Shown here in pieces: positions 1 to 8,522 of a stretch of DNA of 64,000 nt. The stretch's first letter is position 1, and each line of letters starts with the position of its first letter. A program made the position numbers and the translations under genes. A model generated the notes under the pieces. That model ran no database searches. It was given only the letters and a program-made list of their open reading frames with translations, and had not been told where the DNA came from. Origin of the DNA: Jiangella ureilytica (GTDB taxonomy: Bacteria > Actinomycetota > Actinomycetes > Jiangellales > Jiangellaceae); contig NZ_SMKL01000001.1 of NCBI RefSeq assembly GCF_004348545.1, positions 62,001 to 126,000 on the forward strand, read 5' to 3'.

Positions 1-1
1 A

Positions 2-40
2 CCGGTCGACGACGAGGAGCCGGTCGCCCAGACGGTGTAG
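2..40 (+). CDS. C-terminal end of an upstream gene (partial)
   Basis: An open frame entering from the left edge ends with a TAG at 38-40 and would encode the tail PVDDEEPVAQTV. The acidic, unstructured end is compatible with the last residues of a real protein, but only 12 codons are visible. In related actinobacteria the gene before rpsP is usually ffh or an amidohydrolase; I cannot tell which this is. Confidence 0.35.
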   Translation, partial: PVDDEEPVAQTV

Positions 41-101
41 CCGCCCGACGCCGACCGCGAGGTCTGGGCAGGGACGAGTCCGGCAACGGAAAGGCAGTGA
101 G

Positions 102-131
102 TTGGGTTCGGCCGCCGCAATCTGGCACAAT
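102..131 (+). promoter_or_regulatory. candidate rpsP promoter
   Basis: TTGGGT at 102-107 and CACAAT at 126-131 are separated by 18 bases, a reasonable match to the housekeeping TTGNNN/NANNNT promoter of actinobacteria. It lies about 130 bases before the rpsP start in otherwise gene-free sequence. No experimental support; a short-motif match only. Confidence 0.35.
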
Positions 132-263
132 GGCCTGCTGAACCGGCGATCGTGCGGCCCTCTCACCCTCGAACACCGGATCCATCGAATCGTCGTCATC
201 GGTGCCCCACTCAGGTGACGGCGACTCACCCGTGCGTGAAACATCCAAGGAGACTCCACCCCA

Positions 264-914
264 GTGGCTGTCAAGATCAAGCTGAAGCGGATGGGCAAGA
301 TCCGCTCGCCGCACTACCGCATCGTCGTCGCCGACTCCCGCACCAAGCGCGACGGCCGGGCCATCGAAGAGATCGGCCTGTACAACCCGAAGCTCGAGCC
401 GAGCCTCATCAAGGTCGACTCCGAGCGCGCCCAGTACTGGCTGGGCGTCGGCGCGCAGCCGACCGAGCCGGTGCTGGCGATCCTCAAGGTCACGGGTGAC
501 TGGCAGAAGCACAAGGGCCTTCCGGGCGCCGAAGGCACGCTGAGGGTCGCCGAGCCCAAGGCCGAGAAGCGCCTCGCGTTCGACGCCGCGCTGGCCGAGG
601 TCCACGGCGAGCCGAAGTCCGAGGCCACCACGGCCAAGAAGAAGCCGGCCAAGAAGACCACGGCGAAGAAGGCCGAGGCCAAGGCCGACGACGCGGCGAA
701 GGCCGACGAGGCTGCCGAGGCCCCCGCGGCCGACGCGCCCGCCGAGAAGGCCGACGGCGCCAAGACCGAGGCCAAGACCGAGGCGAAGGCCGAGAAGAAG
801 GCCGACGCCAAGGCTGAGGCCAAGGCCGACGAGGCCCCTGCCGAGGCGCCCGCCGCCGACGAGGCCCCCGCCGCCGAGGCGAAGGCCGACGAGGCGAAGG
901 CCGACGAGTCCTGA
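264..914 (+). CDS. rpsP: 30S ribosomal protein S16
   Basis: Structural protein of the small ribosomal subunit. The first 80 or so residues are a textbook S16 ([12 protein letters not shown] start, then [13 protein letters not shown] and IGLYNP). The start is GTG with AAGGAGA at 247-253 before it. At 216 residues it is far longer than the usual 80-150: residues from about 115 on are a low-complexity tail of Ala, Lys, Glu and Asp, with repeated KAEAKADEA-like blocks. Such tails are common on actinobacterial S16 and S2 and are probably disordered and exposed. It heads the operon khpA-rimM-trmD; its stop overlaps the khpA start as TGATG. Confidence 0.97.
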   Translation: MAVKIKLKRMGKIRSPHYRIVVADSRTKRDGRAIEEIGLYNPKLEPSLIKVDSERAQYWLGVGAQPTEPVLAILKVTGDWQKHKGLPGAEGTLRVAEPKAEKRLAFDAALAEVHGEPKSEATTAKKKPAKKTTAKKAEAKADDAAKADEAAEAPAADAPAEKADGAKTEAKTEAKAEKKADAKAEAKADEAPAEAPAADEAPAAEAKADEAKADES

Positions 915-1153
915 TGCTGGCCGAGGCGCTGGAGCACCTGGTCGCCGGGGTGGTCGACCACCCCGACGACGTCAGCGTGCGCACGCGTCAGCTCCGCCGC
1001 GGCCGCCTGCTCGAGGTCCGGGTCCACCCCGACGACCTCGGCAAGGTCATCGGCCGCGGCGGCCGCACGGCCACGTCGTTCCGCACGGTCGTCGCGGCGC
1101 TGTCGTCCGACGGCGGCGTGCGCATCGACTTCGTCGACGTCGACGGGCGCTGA
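914..1153 (+). CDS. khpA: KH-domain RNA-binding protein KhpA
   Basis: 79-residue single KH domain with the GXXG-type loop VIGRGGRTA at about residues 44-52, which binds single-stranded RNA. The position between rpsP and rimM is the standard place for KhpA (YlqC family), which in other Gram-positives pairs with KhpB and affects RNA stability and cell size. The start overlaps the rpsP stop by one base, so translation is likely coupled. Length and motif are typical of the family. Confidence 0.92.
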   Translation: MLAEALEHLVAGVVDHPDDVSVRTRQLRRGRLLEVRVHPDDLGKVIGRGGRTATSFRTVVAALSSDGGVRIDFVDVDGR

Positions 1154-1160
1154 CGACGGC

Positions 1161-1673
1161 GTGATCGTCACCGTCGGGCGCATCGGGCGCGCGCACGGCA
1201 TCCGCGGCGAGGTCGGCGTCGAGGTCCGCACCGACACGCCCGACGAGCGGTTCGCCGACGGCGCCGTGCTCACCACCGACCCCGCTCAGCGGGGCCCGCT
1301 CACCGTACGCGGGTCCCGCTGGCACAGCGGCCGGCTGCTGGTGACGTTCGAGGGCGTCGCCGACCGCACCGTCGCCGAGGGTTTGCGCGGCACGTTGCTG
1401 CTGGCCGAGGTCGCCGACGACGAGACCACGGGCGACCCCGACGAGTTCTTCGACCACCAGCTGGTGGGGCTGAAGGCGGTCGGGGTCGACGGCGCTGCCA
1501 TCGGCGTGGTGCGCGAGGTCATCCACGCGCCCGGCCAGGACCTGCTGTCCATCGAGGTCGCGGGCGGTGGCGAAGCGCTGGTGCCGTTCGTCCTCGAGAT
1601 CGTGCCGGAGGTCGACGTCGCCGGCGCGCGGGTCGTCATCGACCCGCCGCCCGGGCTGCTCGAAGGGGATTGA
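1161..1673 (+). CDS. rimM: ribosome maturation factor RimM
   Basis: 170-residue 16S rRNA processing factor that helps assemble the 30S head, binding S19. The N-terminal barrel begins [16 protein letters not shown], the family signature, and the C-terminal PRC-barrel half contains [11 protein letters not shown] and the conserved end PGLLEGD. GTG start. It sits between khpA and trmD, the usual order rpsP-rimM-trmD-rplS. Confidence 0.96.
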   Translation: MIVTVGRIGRAHGIRGEVGVEVRTDTPDERFADGAVLTTDPAQRGPLTVRGSRWHSGRLLVTFEGVADRTVAEGLRGTLLLAEVADDETTGDPDEFFDHQLVGLKAVGVDGAAIGVVREVIHAPGQDLLSIEVAGGGEALVPFVLEIVPEVDVAGARVVIDPPPGLLEGD

Positions 1674-1681
1674 CGGTTCGG

Positions 1682-2464
1682 ATGCGGATCGACGTCGTCA
1701 CGATCTTCCCCGACTATCTCTCGCCGCTGGATCTGTCGCTGGTGGGGAAGGCCCGCGAGTCGGGCGTGCTCGACCTGCGGGTCCACGACCTGCGCGACTG
1801 GGCCACCGACCGCCACCGCACCGTCGACGACACCCCGTACGGCGGCGGCGCCGGCATGGTCATGAAGCCCGACGTGTGGGGCGCGGCGCTCGACGACGTC
1901 GTGGGCAGCGGCGACCCCGCCCGGGCCCCGCGGCTGCTGGTGCCGACACCGTCGGGCCGTCCCTTCACGCAGGATCTCGCGCACGAGCTGGCCGAAGAGC
2001 CGTGGCTGGTGTTCGCCTGCGGCCGCTACGAGGGCATCGACGCGCGCCTGGTCGAGGACGCCGCGACCCGCATGCCGGTCACGGAGGTGTCGCTCGGCGA
2101 CTACGTCCTCAACGGCGGCGAGGTGGCGGCGCTGGTCGTCGTCGAGGCCGTCGCCCGGCTGCTGCCCGGCGTCGTCGGCAACCCGGAGTCGCTGGTCGAG
2201 GAGTCGCACGGCGCCGACGGCCTGCTCGAGTACCCCGTCTACACCAAGCCGCCGACGTGGCGCGGCCTCGACGTGCCCGAGGTGCTGCTGTCCGGGCACC
2301 ACGGCAATGTCGCCCGATGGCGGCGCGACCAGGCGCTGCGGCGCACCGCTGAACGCCGTCCCGACCTCGTCGCGCGGCTCGACCCGTCGGCGCTGGACGC
2401 ACGCGACCGCGAGGTGCTCGACGAGGCCGGGTTTCCGGTTCGGCCGCCCTCTGTGGCAGACTGA
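1682..2464 (+). CDS. trmD: tRNA (guanine-N1)-methyltransferase TrmD
   Basis: Methylates G37 of tRNAs next to the anticodon, preventing +1 frameshifting; a SPOUT trefoil-knot enzyme. Visible signatures are [13 protein letters not shown] at the start, [28 protein letters not shown] and the knot [12 protein letters not shown] take the ATG at 1682 because the family begins exactly [10 protein letters not shown] and the AAGGGGA at 1662-1668 fits it better than the in-frame TTG at 1670, which would leave no ribosome-binding site. Overlap with rimM is therefore not required. Confidence 0.95.
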   Translation: MRIDVVTIFPDYLSPLDLSLVGKARESGVLDLRVHDLRDWATDRHRTVDDTPYGGGAGMVMKPDVWGAALDDVVGSGDPARAPRLLVPTPSGRPFTQDLAHELAEEPWLVFACGRYEGIDARLVEDAATRMPVTEVSLGDYVLNGGEVAALVVVEAVARLLPGVVGNPESLVEESHGADGLLEYPVYTKPPTWRGLDVPEVLLSGHHGNVARWRRDQALRRTAERRPDLVARLDPSALDARDREVLDEAGFPVRPPSVAD

Positions 2465-2598
2465 TCAGCTGTTGCCCGGCTCGCTGACGCCCCTGCCACA
2501 GGGGGAGCGCCGACGCGAAGGCCGGGCCTGCGGTTCACCCTGACAGAACCCTGAGTCCGTAGGCGACCTGTGGCGCCCGCGAGAGAGCGAACACGATC

Positions 2599-2949
2599 AT
2601 GCATGTCCTCGACTCCGTCGACTCCGCGCAGCTGCGCGACGACGTCCCGGCCTTCCGCGCCGGCGACAACCTGAAGGTCCACGTCCGCGTCGTCGAGGGC
2701 AACCGCTCTCGCGTGCAGGTGTTCCAAGGCGTCGTCATCCGCCGCCAGGGCTCGGGCATCCGCGAGACGTTCACCGTCCGCAAGGTGAGCTTCGGCGTCG
2801 GCGTCGAGCGCACGTTCCCCGTGCACACGCCGGTCATCGAGCGGATCGAGCTGGTCACCCGCGGCGACGTCCGCCGGGCCAAGCTGTACTACCTGCGCAA
2901 CCTGCGCGGCAAGGCCGCCAAGATCCGCGAGAAGCGCGAGACGGCCTGA
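2599..2949 (+). CDS. rplS: 50S ribosomal protein L19
   Basis: 116-residue large-subunit protein at the 30S/50S interface. Family sequence is clear: [48 protein letters not shown] and the end [22 protein letters not shown] site precedes the ATG. It follows trmD after a 134-base gap and closes the ribosomal part of this cluster. Confidence 0.97.
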   Translation: MHVLDSVDSAQLRDDVPAFRAGDNLKVHVRVVEGNRSRVQVFQGVVIRRQGSGIRETFTVRKVSFGVGVERTFPVHTPVIERIELVTRGDVRRAKLYYLRNLRGKAAKIREKRETA

Positions 2950-2964
2950 CACTCCCGCTGCGGG

Positions 2965-2997
2965 ACCCGGTGGCACGACACGGCACCGTCACCGGGT
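2965..2997 (+). terminator. stem-loop after rplS
   Basis: ACCCGGTG (2965-2972) pairs perfectly with CACCGGGT (2990-2997) around a 17-base loop, right after the rplS stop. There is no U-run, as is usual in high-GC actinobacteria, so it may be a terminator or a processing stem. Confidence 0.4.
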
Positions 2998-3087
2998 AGC
3001 GTGCCGGTGGCACGTATTGTTGCTCACGTGCCACCCGAAGCGTTCGACTCTTCGCCGGGCTCGCCCCGGACACCCCAGGGAGATGCC

Positions 3088-3825
3088 GTGACCGAGGAGA
3101 GCCTGCCTCGGGAAGGCCACGGGAGCCCACGTCGCGGTGGCGACAGCAGCGAGCCGGCCGGAAAGCCGGCTCGTAGTGGCTTGAGTGCCTTCTTCAAAGA
3201 GACCGCCATCGTGGTGGCGCTCTCGCTGCTCATCGCCACGGTGGTGCGCATCTTCCTCGTCCAGGCCTTCCTCATCCCGTCCGGGTCCATGGAAGACACC
3301 CTGCTCGTGGGCGACCGCGTGCTGGTGTCGAAGATCAGCCTGCAGTTCGGCGAGATCCACCGCGGCGACGTCGTCGTGTTCGAGGACCCCGACCGCTGGC
3401 TCGGCGACCAGGCACCCGACGGCGGCTCCGGCCTCGGCGGTGCCATCAAGGACGTCTTCGAGTTCGTCGGCGTGCTTCCCGACGACTCCGAGGAGCATCT
3501 GATCAAGCGGGTCATCGGCGTCGGCGGCGACACCGTCCGCTGCTGCGACGACCAGGGCCGCATCCAGGTCAACGGGCACTCCATCGAGGAGTCCGGGTAC
3601 CTGTACCCGGGCGACTCGCCGTCGCTCAACGAGTTCGAGCGCACCGTTCCCGAGGGTGAGCTGTTCGTCATGGGCGACCACCGCTCCAACTCCGGTGACT
3701 CCCGCATCCACGGCACGTTCTCCGCCGACCTCGTGGTCGGGCGCGCCTTCTCCGTCGCCTGGCCGATCGCTCGCTGGGGCGGGGTGAGCAGCGACGGCGC
3801 GTTCGACGGCGTCCCCGAGCCGTGA
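3088..3825 (+). CDS. lepB: signal peptidase I
   Basis: Membrane serine protease that removes signal peptides from Sec- and Tat-exported proteins. One N-terminal membrane helix (about residues 39-58) is followed by the catalytic domain outside. The Ser/Lys dyad is visible: Ser67 in PSGSM and Lys140 in IKRVIG; later boxes are GGDTV and MGDHRSNSGDSR. Residues 100-135 form a Gly/Asp-rich insertion. Two in-frame GTGs lie upstream (3001, 3028), but GTG 3088 has AGGGAG at 3077-3082 with ideal spacing, giving 245 residues. rnhB follows one base after the stop. Confidence 0.93.
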   Translation: MTEESLPREGHGSPRRGGDSSEPAGKPARSGLSAFFKETAIVVALSLLIATVVRIFLVQAFLIPSGSMEDTLLVGDRVLVSKISLQFGEIHRGDVVVFEDPDRWLGDQAPDGGSGLGGAIKDVFEFVGVLPDDSEEHLIKRVIGVGGDTVRCCDDQGRIQVNGHSIEESGYLYPGDSPSLNEFERTVPEGELFVMGDHRSNSGDSRIHGTFSADLVVGRAFSVAWPIARWGGVSSDGAFDGVPEP

Positions 3826-3826
3826 C

Positions 3827-4516
3827 ATGACCACCCTGGCCCGACGACGCATCGTGGTCCGGCGCGACGCCGGACTGTACGCCTATGAGCGGACGTTGGC
3901 CCGGTCCGGGTTCGCGCCGGTCGCGGGCGCCGACGAGGCCGGACGGGGCGCCTGTGCGGGCCCGCTGGTGGTCGGGGCGGCCGTGCTGGCGCCGGGGAAG
4001 CGCGGCGAGATCCCGGGCCTGGCCGACTCCAAGCTGCTCACGCCGGCCGCGCGCGAGCGGGCCTACGACGAGGTGCTGGCCCGCGCCGTCGCGTGGTCGG
4101 TCATCATCGTCCCGCCCGACGAGGTCGACCGCGTCGGGCTGCACCGCAGCAACATCATCGCCATGCGCCGCGCGCTGGCCCGGCTCGAGCCGGCGCCGTC
4201 GTACGTGTTGACCGACGGCTTCCCGGTCACCGGACTCGGCGTTCCCGGGCTGGCCATGTGGAAGGGCGACCAGGTGGCCGCATGCATCGCCGCCGCGTCC
4301 GTCATCGCCAAGGTCACCCGCGATCGCATCATGTGTGACCTGCACGAACAGTGGCCCGACTACGGGTTCGACGCGCACAAGGGCTACGTCACCGACGATC
4401 ACCAGCAGGCGCTGGGCCGACACGGTCCGAGCCCTGTTCACCGTCGGTCCTACGCCAACGTCGCGCGCGTGGTATCCCTTGGAGACGAAGGCTGGAAAGG
4501 GGAACCCGACCTATGA
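3827..4516 (+). CDS. rnhB: ribonuclease HII
   Basis: Cleaves RNA of RNA/DNA hybrids and single ribonucleotides embedded in DNA. The four metal-binding acids of the family are present: Asp36 and Glu37 in GADEAGRG, Asp130 in VLTDG, and Asp148 in KGDQ. The SVIAKVTRDR segment and the closing HRRSYANV are also typical. 229 residues. Starts one base after lepB and its stop overlaps the start of the next gene (ATGA). Confidence 0.95.
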   Translation: MTTLARRRIVVRRDAGLYAYERTLARSGFAPVAGADEAGRGACAGPLVVGAAVLAPGKRGEIPGLADSKLLTPAARERAYDEVLARAVAWSVIIVPPDEVDRVGLHRSNIIAMRRALARLEPAPSYVLTDGFPVTGLGVPGLAMWKGDQVAACIAAASVIAKVTRDRIMCDLHEQWPDYGFDAHKGYVTDDHQQALGRHGPSPVHRRSYANVARVVSLGDEGWKGEPDL

Positions 4517-4821
4517 GTGCCGAGGATCTCGAGAAGTACGAGACCGAGATGGAGCTGTCGCTCTATCGCGAGTACCGCGACGTGGTCGGCCTGTTCTCGT
4601 ACGTGGTCGAGACCGAACGACGGTTCTACCTGACGAACAACGTCGACTTCCAGGTGCGCGGCGAAGGCGGCGACGTCTACTTCGAGGTCACCATGAGCGA
4701 CGCCTGGGTCTGGGACATGTACCGCCCGGCGCGCTTCGTCAAGAACGTCAAGGTCGTCACGTTCAAGGACGTCAACGTCGAGGAGCTCGCCAAGAGCGAC
4801 CTCGAGATCCCCAAGTCCTGA
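4513..4821 (+). CDS. DUF2469 domain protein
   Basis: 102-residue conserved actinobacterial protein of unknown function, nearly always found directly after rnhB. The sequence begins MSAEDLEKYETEMEL and is rich in aromatic residues around NNVDFQVR and WVWDMYRPARFVKNV. No membrane helix or signal. The ATG at 4513 overlaps the rnhB stop and is preceded by GGAAAGGGG; upstream in-frame codons belong to the rnhB region and are not part of it. Function cannot be inferred beyond its linkage to RNase HII. Confidence 0.9.
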   Translation: MSAEDLEKYETEMELSLYREYRDVVGLFSYVVETERRFYLTNNVDFQVRGEGGDVYFEVTMSDAWVWDMYRPARFVKNVKVVTFKDVNVEELAKSDLEIPKS

Positions 4822-4943
4822 CACGTCGCTCGGCTCTGGTTCTCCACAGGCCCTGCCGGTTTCCTGACTTGTCCACATTCCGCGATGTCGCGGTGGGGCC
4901 GGCCCGCTGAACCCGCCAAGCTCGATGGCGGGAGGTGAGGCCG

Positions 4944-5300
4944 GTGCGGGTCAAGGACGGCATCGGTGCCTACGGCGAACGGGTCGCCGTGGAGCATCTG
5001 GAGCGGGCCGGGTTCGTCGTGCTCGAGCGCAACTGGCGCTGCGACATCGGCGAGATCGACATCGTGGCGCTCGACGGCGCCACGGTCGTGGTGTGCGAGG
5101 TGAAGACGCGCAGCGGCCTGGGGTTCGGCTCGGGGCTCGAGGCCGTCACGCCGCAGAAGCTGGCCCGGCTGCACCGGCTGGCGCGGCGCTGGCGCGACGC
5201 CGCCGGGCGGGCCGGCGCCGACCTTCGGGTCGACGTCGTCGCGGTGCACCGGCGCCGCCGGGGCGCGCCCCAGGTCGTGCACGTGCGAGGTGCGCAGTGA
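4944..5300 (+). CDS. YraN/UPF0102 family putative endonuclease
   Basis: 118-residue restriction-endonuclease-like fold. The core catalytic pattern is visible as GEIDIVALDG followed by VVCEVKTRSG (the D-[E]xK arrangement of PD-(D/E)XK nucleases). Family members in this place precede comM and dprA and are suspected to act in recombination or DNA uptake; the function is not established. GTG 4944 is preferred over GTG 4935 because GGAGG at 4931-4935 would overlap the latter. The last four bases overlap comM. Confidence 0.87.
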   Translation: MRVKDGIGAYGERVAVEHLERAGFVVLERNWRCDIGEIDIVALDGATVVVCEVKTRSGLGFGSGLEAVTPQKLARLHRLARRWRDAAGRAGADLRVDVVAVHRRRRGAPQVVHVRGAQ

Positions 5301-6841
5301 CGCGGCTGGCGCGGTGTCGCAGCGTGGCGCTCATCGGCGTCCGCGGCACCGTCGTCGACATCGAGGTGCACATCGGCGGCATGCCCGGCTTCTCGCTGAT
5401 CGGCCTGCCTGACGCGTCGTTGTACGAGTCGCGCGACCGGGTCCGGGCGGCGGTCCTGTCCAGCCGGGAGTCGTGGCCGCTGCAGCGCATCACCGTCAGC
5501 CTGTCGCCGGCGGCGCTGCCCAAGCGCGGCAGCCACTTCGACCTCGGCGTGGCGGTGGCCATCCTCGCGGCGGCCGACGAGGTGCCGCTCGACGCGGTCG
5601 ACGGTGTGCTGTTCCTGGGCGAGCTGGCGCTCGACGGGCGGCTGCGCCCGGTGCTCGGAGTGCTGCCGGCCGTCCTGGCCGCCGAGCGCGCCGGGCTCGG
5701 CCGAGCCGTCGTGCCCGAGGCCAATGTGGCGGAGGCGCGGCTGATCCCCGGGGTGCGGGTCTTCGGCGCCCGATCGCTGCGGCAGGTGCTGGCGTTCCTG
5801 CGCGGGACGGAGATCCCGCCCGAGGCGCCGGACGAGCTGGAGGAGGCCTCGGGGTCGTCGGGCACCACGCCGGTCGACGACACCGCCGACCTCGCCGACG
5901 TCGCCGGGCAGAAGGAGCCGAAGCGGGCGGTCGAGATCGCCGCGGCCGGGCACCACCACCTGCTGCTCACCGGCTCGCCGGGGTCGGGCAAGACCATGCT
6001 GGCCCGGCGGCTGCCGTCGCTGCTGCCCGACCTCTCGCTCGACGAGTCGCTCGAGGTCACGTCCATCCACTCGATCGCGGGCGTGCTGCCGCCCGGCCGG
6101 CCGCTCATCGTCCGGCCGCCGTTCGCCGATCCGCACCACACCTCGTCGGTCGTGTCGATCGTCGGCGGCGGGTCGCGGGTACCACGGCCGGGCGCGGCCA
6201 GTCTGGCGCACCGCGGCGTGCTCTTCCTCGACGAGGCGCCGGAGTTCCCGCCGCGGGTGCTCGACTCGCTGCGCCAGCCGCTCGAGAGCGGCTCGCTCAC
6301 CCTGGCCCGCGCCGAGGCGACGTCGGTGTTCCCGGCCCGGTTCCTGCTGGTGCTCGCGCAGAACCCGTGCCCGTGCGGCAACTTCGGCAGCACGGTCCAC
6401 GCGTGCACCTGCCGGCCCGACGCCGTCCGCCGCTACGGCCAGCGGCTGTCCGGCCCGGTCCGCGACCGCGTCGACATCCAGATGAAGGTCGACGCGCCCA
6501 CCATGGCCGAACTCGACGCCGCGGCCGACGGCGTCGAGCCCAGCAAGGCCGTCGCCGATCGCGTGGCCGAGGCTCGCGCCCGCCAGGAGCGGCGGCTGCG
6601 CGGCACCCCGTGGCGTTGCAACGGGGAGCTTCCCGGCCCGTACCTGCGGCGCGAGCTGAAGCTTCCGGCCGACGTCACCGCACCCGCCTTCGCCGATGTA
6701 CGCGCGGGTCGTCTCACCCTGCGCGGAGTCGACCGCGTTCTCCGCGTCGCCTGGACCATCGCCGACCTCGCCGGCCGCGACCGCCCCACCGTCGCCGACG
6801 TGAAGAAGGCGCTCGAGCTTCGCCGAGGGGAGGCCGCATGA
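5297..6841 (+). CDS. comM: ComM/YifB family Mg-chelatase-like AAA+ ATPase
   Basis: 514-residue hexameric AAA+ helicase; ComM promotes branch migration during natural transformation in other bacteria. An N-terminal Lon-like domain (VALIGV, MPGFSLIGLPDAS) is followed by the ATPase: Walker A TGSPGSGKTML, Walker B GVLFLDEAPEF, then the Cys-rich loop AQNPCPCGNFGS...CTC and the Mg-chelatase C-terminal domain. GTG start overlaps the yraN stop. It ends GEAA with its TGA overlapping an ATG at 6838, the first copy of the duplicated dprA start. Confidence 0.93.
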   Translation: MTRLARCRSVALIGVRGTVVDIEVHIGGMPGFSLIGLPDASLYESRDRVRAAVLSSRESWPLQRITVSLSPAALPKRGSHFDLGVAVAILAAADEVPLDAVDGVLFLGELALDGRLRPVLGVLPAVLAAERAGLGRAVVPEANVAEARLIPGVRVFGARSLRQVLAFLRGTEIPPEAPDELEEASGSSGTTPVDDTADLADVAGQKEPKRAVEIAAAGHHHLLLTGSPGSGKTMLARRLPSLLPDLSLDESLEVTSIHSIAGVLPPGRPLIVRPPFADPHHTSSVVSIVGGGSRVPRPGAASLAHRGVLFLDEAPEFPPRVLDSLRQPLESGSLTLARAEATSVFPARFLLVLAQNPCPCGNFGSTVHACTCRPDAVRRYGQRLSGPVRDRVDIQMKVDAPTMAELDAAADGVEPSKAVADRVAEARARQERRLRGTPWRCNGELPGPYLRRELKLPADVTAPAFADVRAGRLTLRGVDRVLRVAWTIADLAGRDRPTVADVKKALELRRGEAA

Positions 6842-6925
6842 GTGGCGAACAGGTGCGGCAGGCCGCGACATCCGCCGACCGGGCGGCGCGGGCGGCGTTG
6901 TGCGCGGTCACCGAGCCGGGTGACA
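6827..6925 (+). repeat. direct repeat, copy 1 (dprA start region)
   Basis: 99 bases recur at 6982-7080, exactly 155 bases downstream, with a single difference (T at 6901, A at 7056). The repeat carries the ribosome-binding site, the ATG and the first 29 codons or so of dprA. Beyond the repeat the two stretches still resemble each other at protein level (GD..I..VRD.G) but differ in bases. Confidence 0.95.
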
Positions 6926-6996
6926 GGACGATCGGGTGCGCCCGCGTGCGAGACGCCGGCGGTCCGGCGGCTGCCGCCGACGGGGAGGCCGCATGA
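6838..6996 (+). pseudogene. 52-codon duplicate of the dprA start
   Basis: An ORF begins MSGEQVRQAATSADRAARAA exactly like dprA, diverges after codon 30 and ends at TGA 6994-6996 with the tail AAAADGEAA, echoing the GEAA end of comM. Its start overlaps the comM stop (ATGA) and its stop overlaps the true dprA start (ATGA). I read it as the remnant of a partial tandem duplication that is still translatable and may couple comM to dprA translation. It has no DprA catalytic domain. Confidence 0.75.
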
Positions 6997-7080
6997 GTGG
7001 CGAACAGGTGCGGCAGGCCGCGACATCCGCCGACCGGGCGGCGCGGGCGGCGTTGAGCGCGGTCACCGAGCCGGGTGACA
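6982..7080 (+). repeat. direct repeat, copy 2 (dprA start region)
   Basis: Second copy of the 99-base repeat described at 6827-6925; it contains the ribosome-binding site and start codon of the complete dprA gene. Confidence 0.95.
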
Positions 7081-8168
7081 CGGCGATCGCCGTCCGACTG
7101 CGCGACACCGGGGCGGCGGCGACCTGGCGGGCGATCTGCGCCGGCGACGACGCCCTCGACAAGACGCACGTGCTGCGGCGGCGGGCCGAACGGGTCGACG
7201 GCGCCGAGGTGCTCGAACGGGCGGAGCGGCTCGGCATCCGCTACCTGTGCCCGGGTGAGCCGGGCTGGCCGGCGCCGCTCGACGTCATGGCGGCGACACT
7301 CGACTACGGCGAGCCGGTGCCGCCGCCGCTGGGGCTCTGGCTGTCCGGCGACGGCGATCTCGCGGCCCTGGCGGAGTCGGCGGTCGCGGTCGTCGGATCG
7401 CGCAACTGCTCCCGCTACGGCGAACGGGTCGCGTCGGACCTGGCGACGGATCTCGCGCTGGCCGGCTGGACGGTGGTGTCCGGCGCGGCGTTCGGCATCG
7501 ACGCCGCCGCCCATCGGGGCGCACTCGCCGTCGGCGGCACCACCCTCGCGGTGCTCGCCAGCGGCGTCGACCTGCCGTACCCGCGCAGCCATGCCCAGCT
7601 GCTCGAGCGCATCGCGGCGGACGGGCTGGTGCTCAGCGAGGTGCCGCCGGGAAGCCGGCCCATGCGGCAGTGGTTCCTCGAGCGCAACCGCATCATCGCC
7701 GCGTTGAGCGCCGGCACCGTCGTCGTCGAGGCGGCGCCGAGGTCGGGGGCGCTGAACACGGCGTCGTGGACCCAGAAGCTCAGCCGCGAGACGCTCGTCG
7801 TGCCGGGACCGGTCACGTCGGCGTTGTCGGCCGGTTGTCACACCCTCGTCCGCAACGGCGCGGCCACGCTGGTCACGGGCGTGGCCGACGTCCTCGAGGC
7901 GGTCGGCCGGCTCGGCGAGGTCACCGCGCCCGATCCGGAGATCGAGGCACGGCCCATCGACGCGCTGCGGCCGGCGCAGCGGATGGTCCGCGAGGTCATG
8001 CTCGCCGGGGCCGTCGAGACCACCGCCGACCTGGCTGTGCGCGCCGGAGTGCCCGCGAGCACCGCCGCTCGGGTGCTGCGCGAGCTGGCCGCGGGCGGCT
8101 GGGTCACCAGGGTCGACGGCGGGTGGCGACTCGGCGCGATGATCAGTCCACTGGAAACACGTACATGA
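6993..8168 (+). CDS. dprA: DNA-processing protein DprA
   Basis: Binds incoming single-stranded DNA and loads RecA in natural transformation; also kept in bacteria not known to be competent. 391 residues. An N-terminal helical region is followed by the Rossmann-like domain (VAVVGSRNCSRYG, VVSGAAFGIDAAAHRGAL, LASGVDLPYPRSH, RNRIIAALSAGTVVVEA, GSALNTA-like GALNTASW) and a C-terminal winged helix (from about residue 325, ETTADLAVRAGVPASTAARVLREL). I use the ATG at 6993 because upstream in-frame codons lie in the duplicated stretch. Follows comM as in most actinobacteria. Confidence 0.92.
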   Translation: MSGEQVRQAATSADRAARAALSAVTEPGDTAIAVRLRDTGAAATWRAICAGDDALDKTHVLRRRAERVDGAEVLERAERLGIRYLCPGEPGWPAPLDVMAATLDYGEPVPPPLGLWLSGDGDLAALAESAVAVVGSRNCSRYGERVASDLATDLALAGWTVVSGAAFGIDAAAHRGALAVGGTTLAVLASGVDLPYPRSHAQLLERIAADGLVLSEVPPGSRPMRQWFLERNRIIAALSAGTVVVEAAPRSGALNTASWTQKLSRETLVVPGPVTSALSAGCHTLVRNGAATLVTGVADVLEAVGRLGEVTAPDPEIEARPIDALRPAQRMVREVMLAGAVETTADLAVRAGVPASTAARVLRELAAGGWVTRVDGGWRLGAMISPLETRT

Positions 8169-8246
8169 CCTGCGTGGAAGGGGTATGCATGGAGACCACG
8201 GGCGCCACGCCACCCGGCGGCGCCGCCACGGAGAGGGGAACCACTC

Positions 8247-8453
8247 ATGGGCTCTGTCGCACGCATCACCAACATCAGCGCGCGGTCCGAGACGAGCTTC
8301 GAGGACGCGGTCCGTCTGGGCATCTCGCGGGCCAACCAGACGCTTCGCAACGTCTCCGGAGCGTGGGTGAAGGATCAGAAGGTCGAGATCCGCGACGGCG
8401 AGATCGTCGCCTACCAGGTGGCCCTCGAGGTCACCTTCGTGCTCGACGACTGA
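8247..8453 (+). CDS. dodecin family flavin-binding protein
   Basis: 68-residue protein with the dodecin pattern: SFEDAVRLGISRANQTLRNVSGAWV, then EIRDGEIVAYQVALEVTFVLDD. Dodecins form hollow dodecamers that store riboflavin/FMN or CoA; the Trp at about residue 44 matches the one that stacks on flavin. GAGAGGGGAA lies before the ATG. The gene stands alone between dprA and xerC, where other actinobacteria often have a sigma-factor gene, so it is an insertion or replacement at this locus. Confidence 0.85.
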   Translation: MGSVARITNISARSETSFEDAVRLGISRANQTLRNVSGAWVKDQKVEIRDGEIVAYQVALEVTFVLDD

Positions 8454-8522
8454 CGGCGACTCCCGGCGCCGGCGCCCGCGTGGCGGCGCCGGGCCGCCGC
8501 CCGGCTGGGCGATCCTGGAGTC

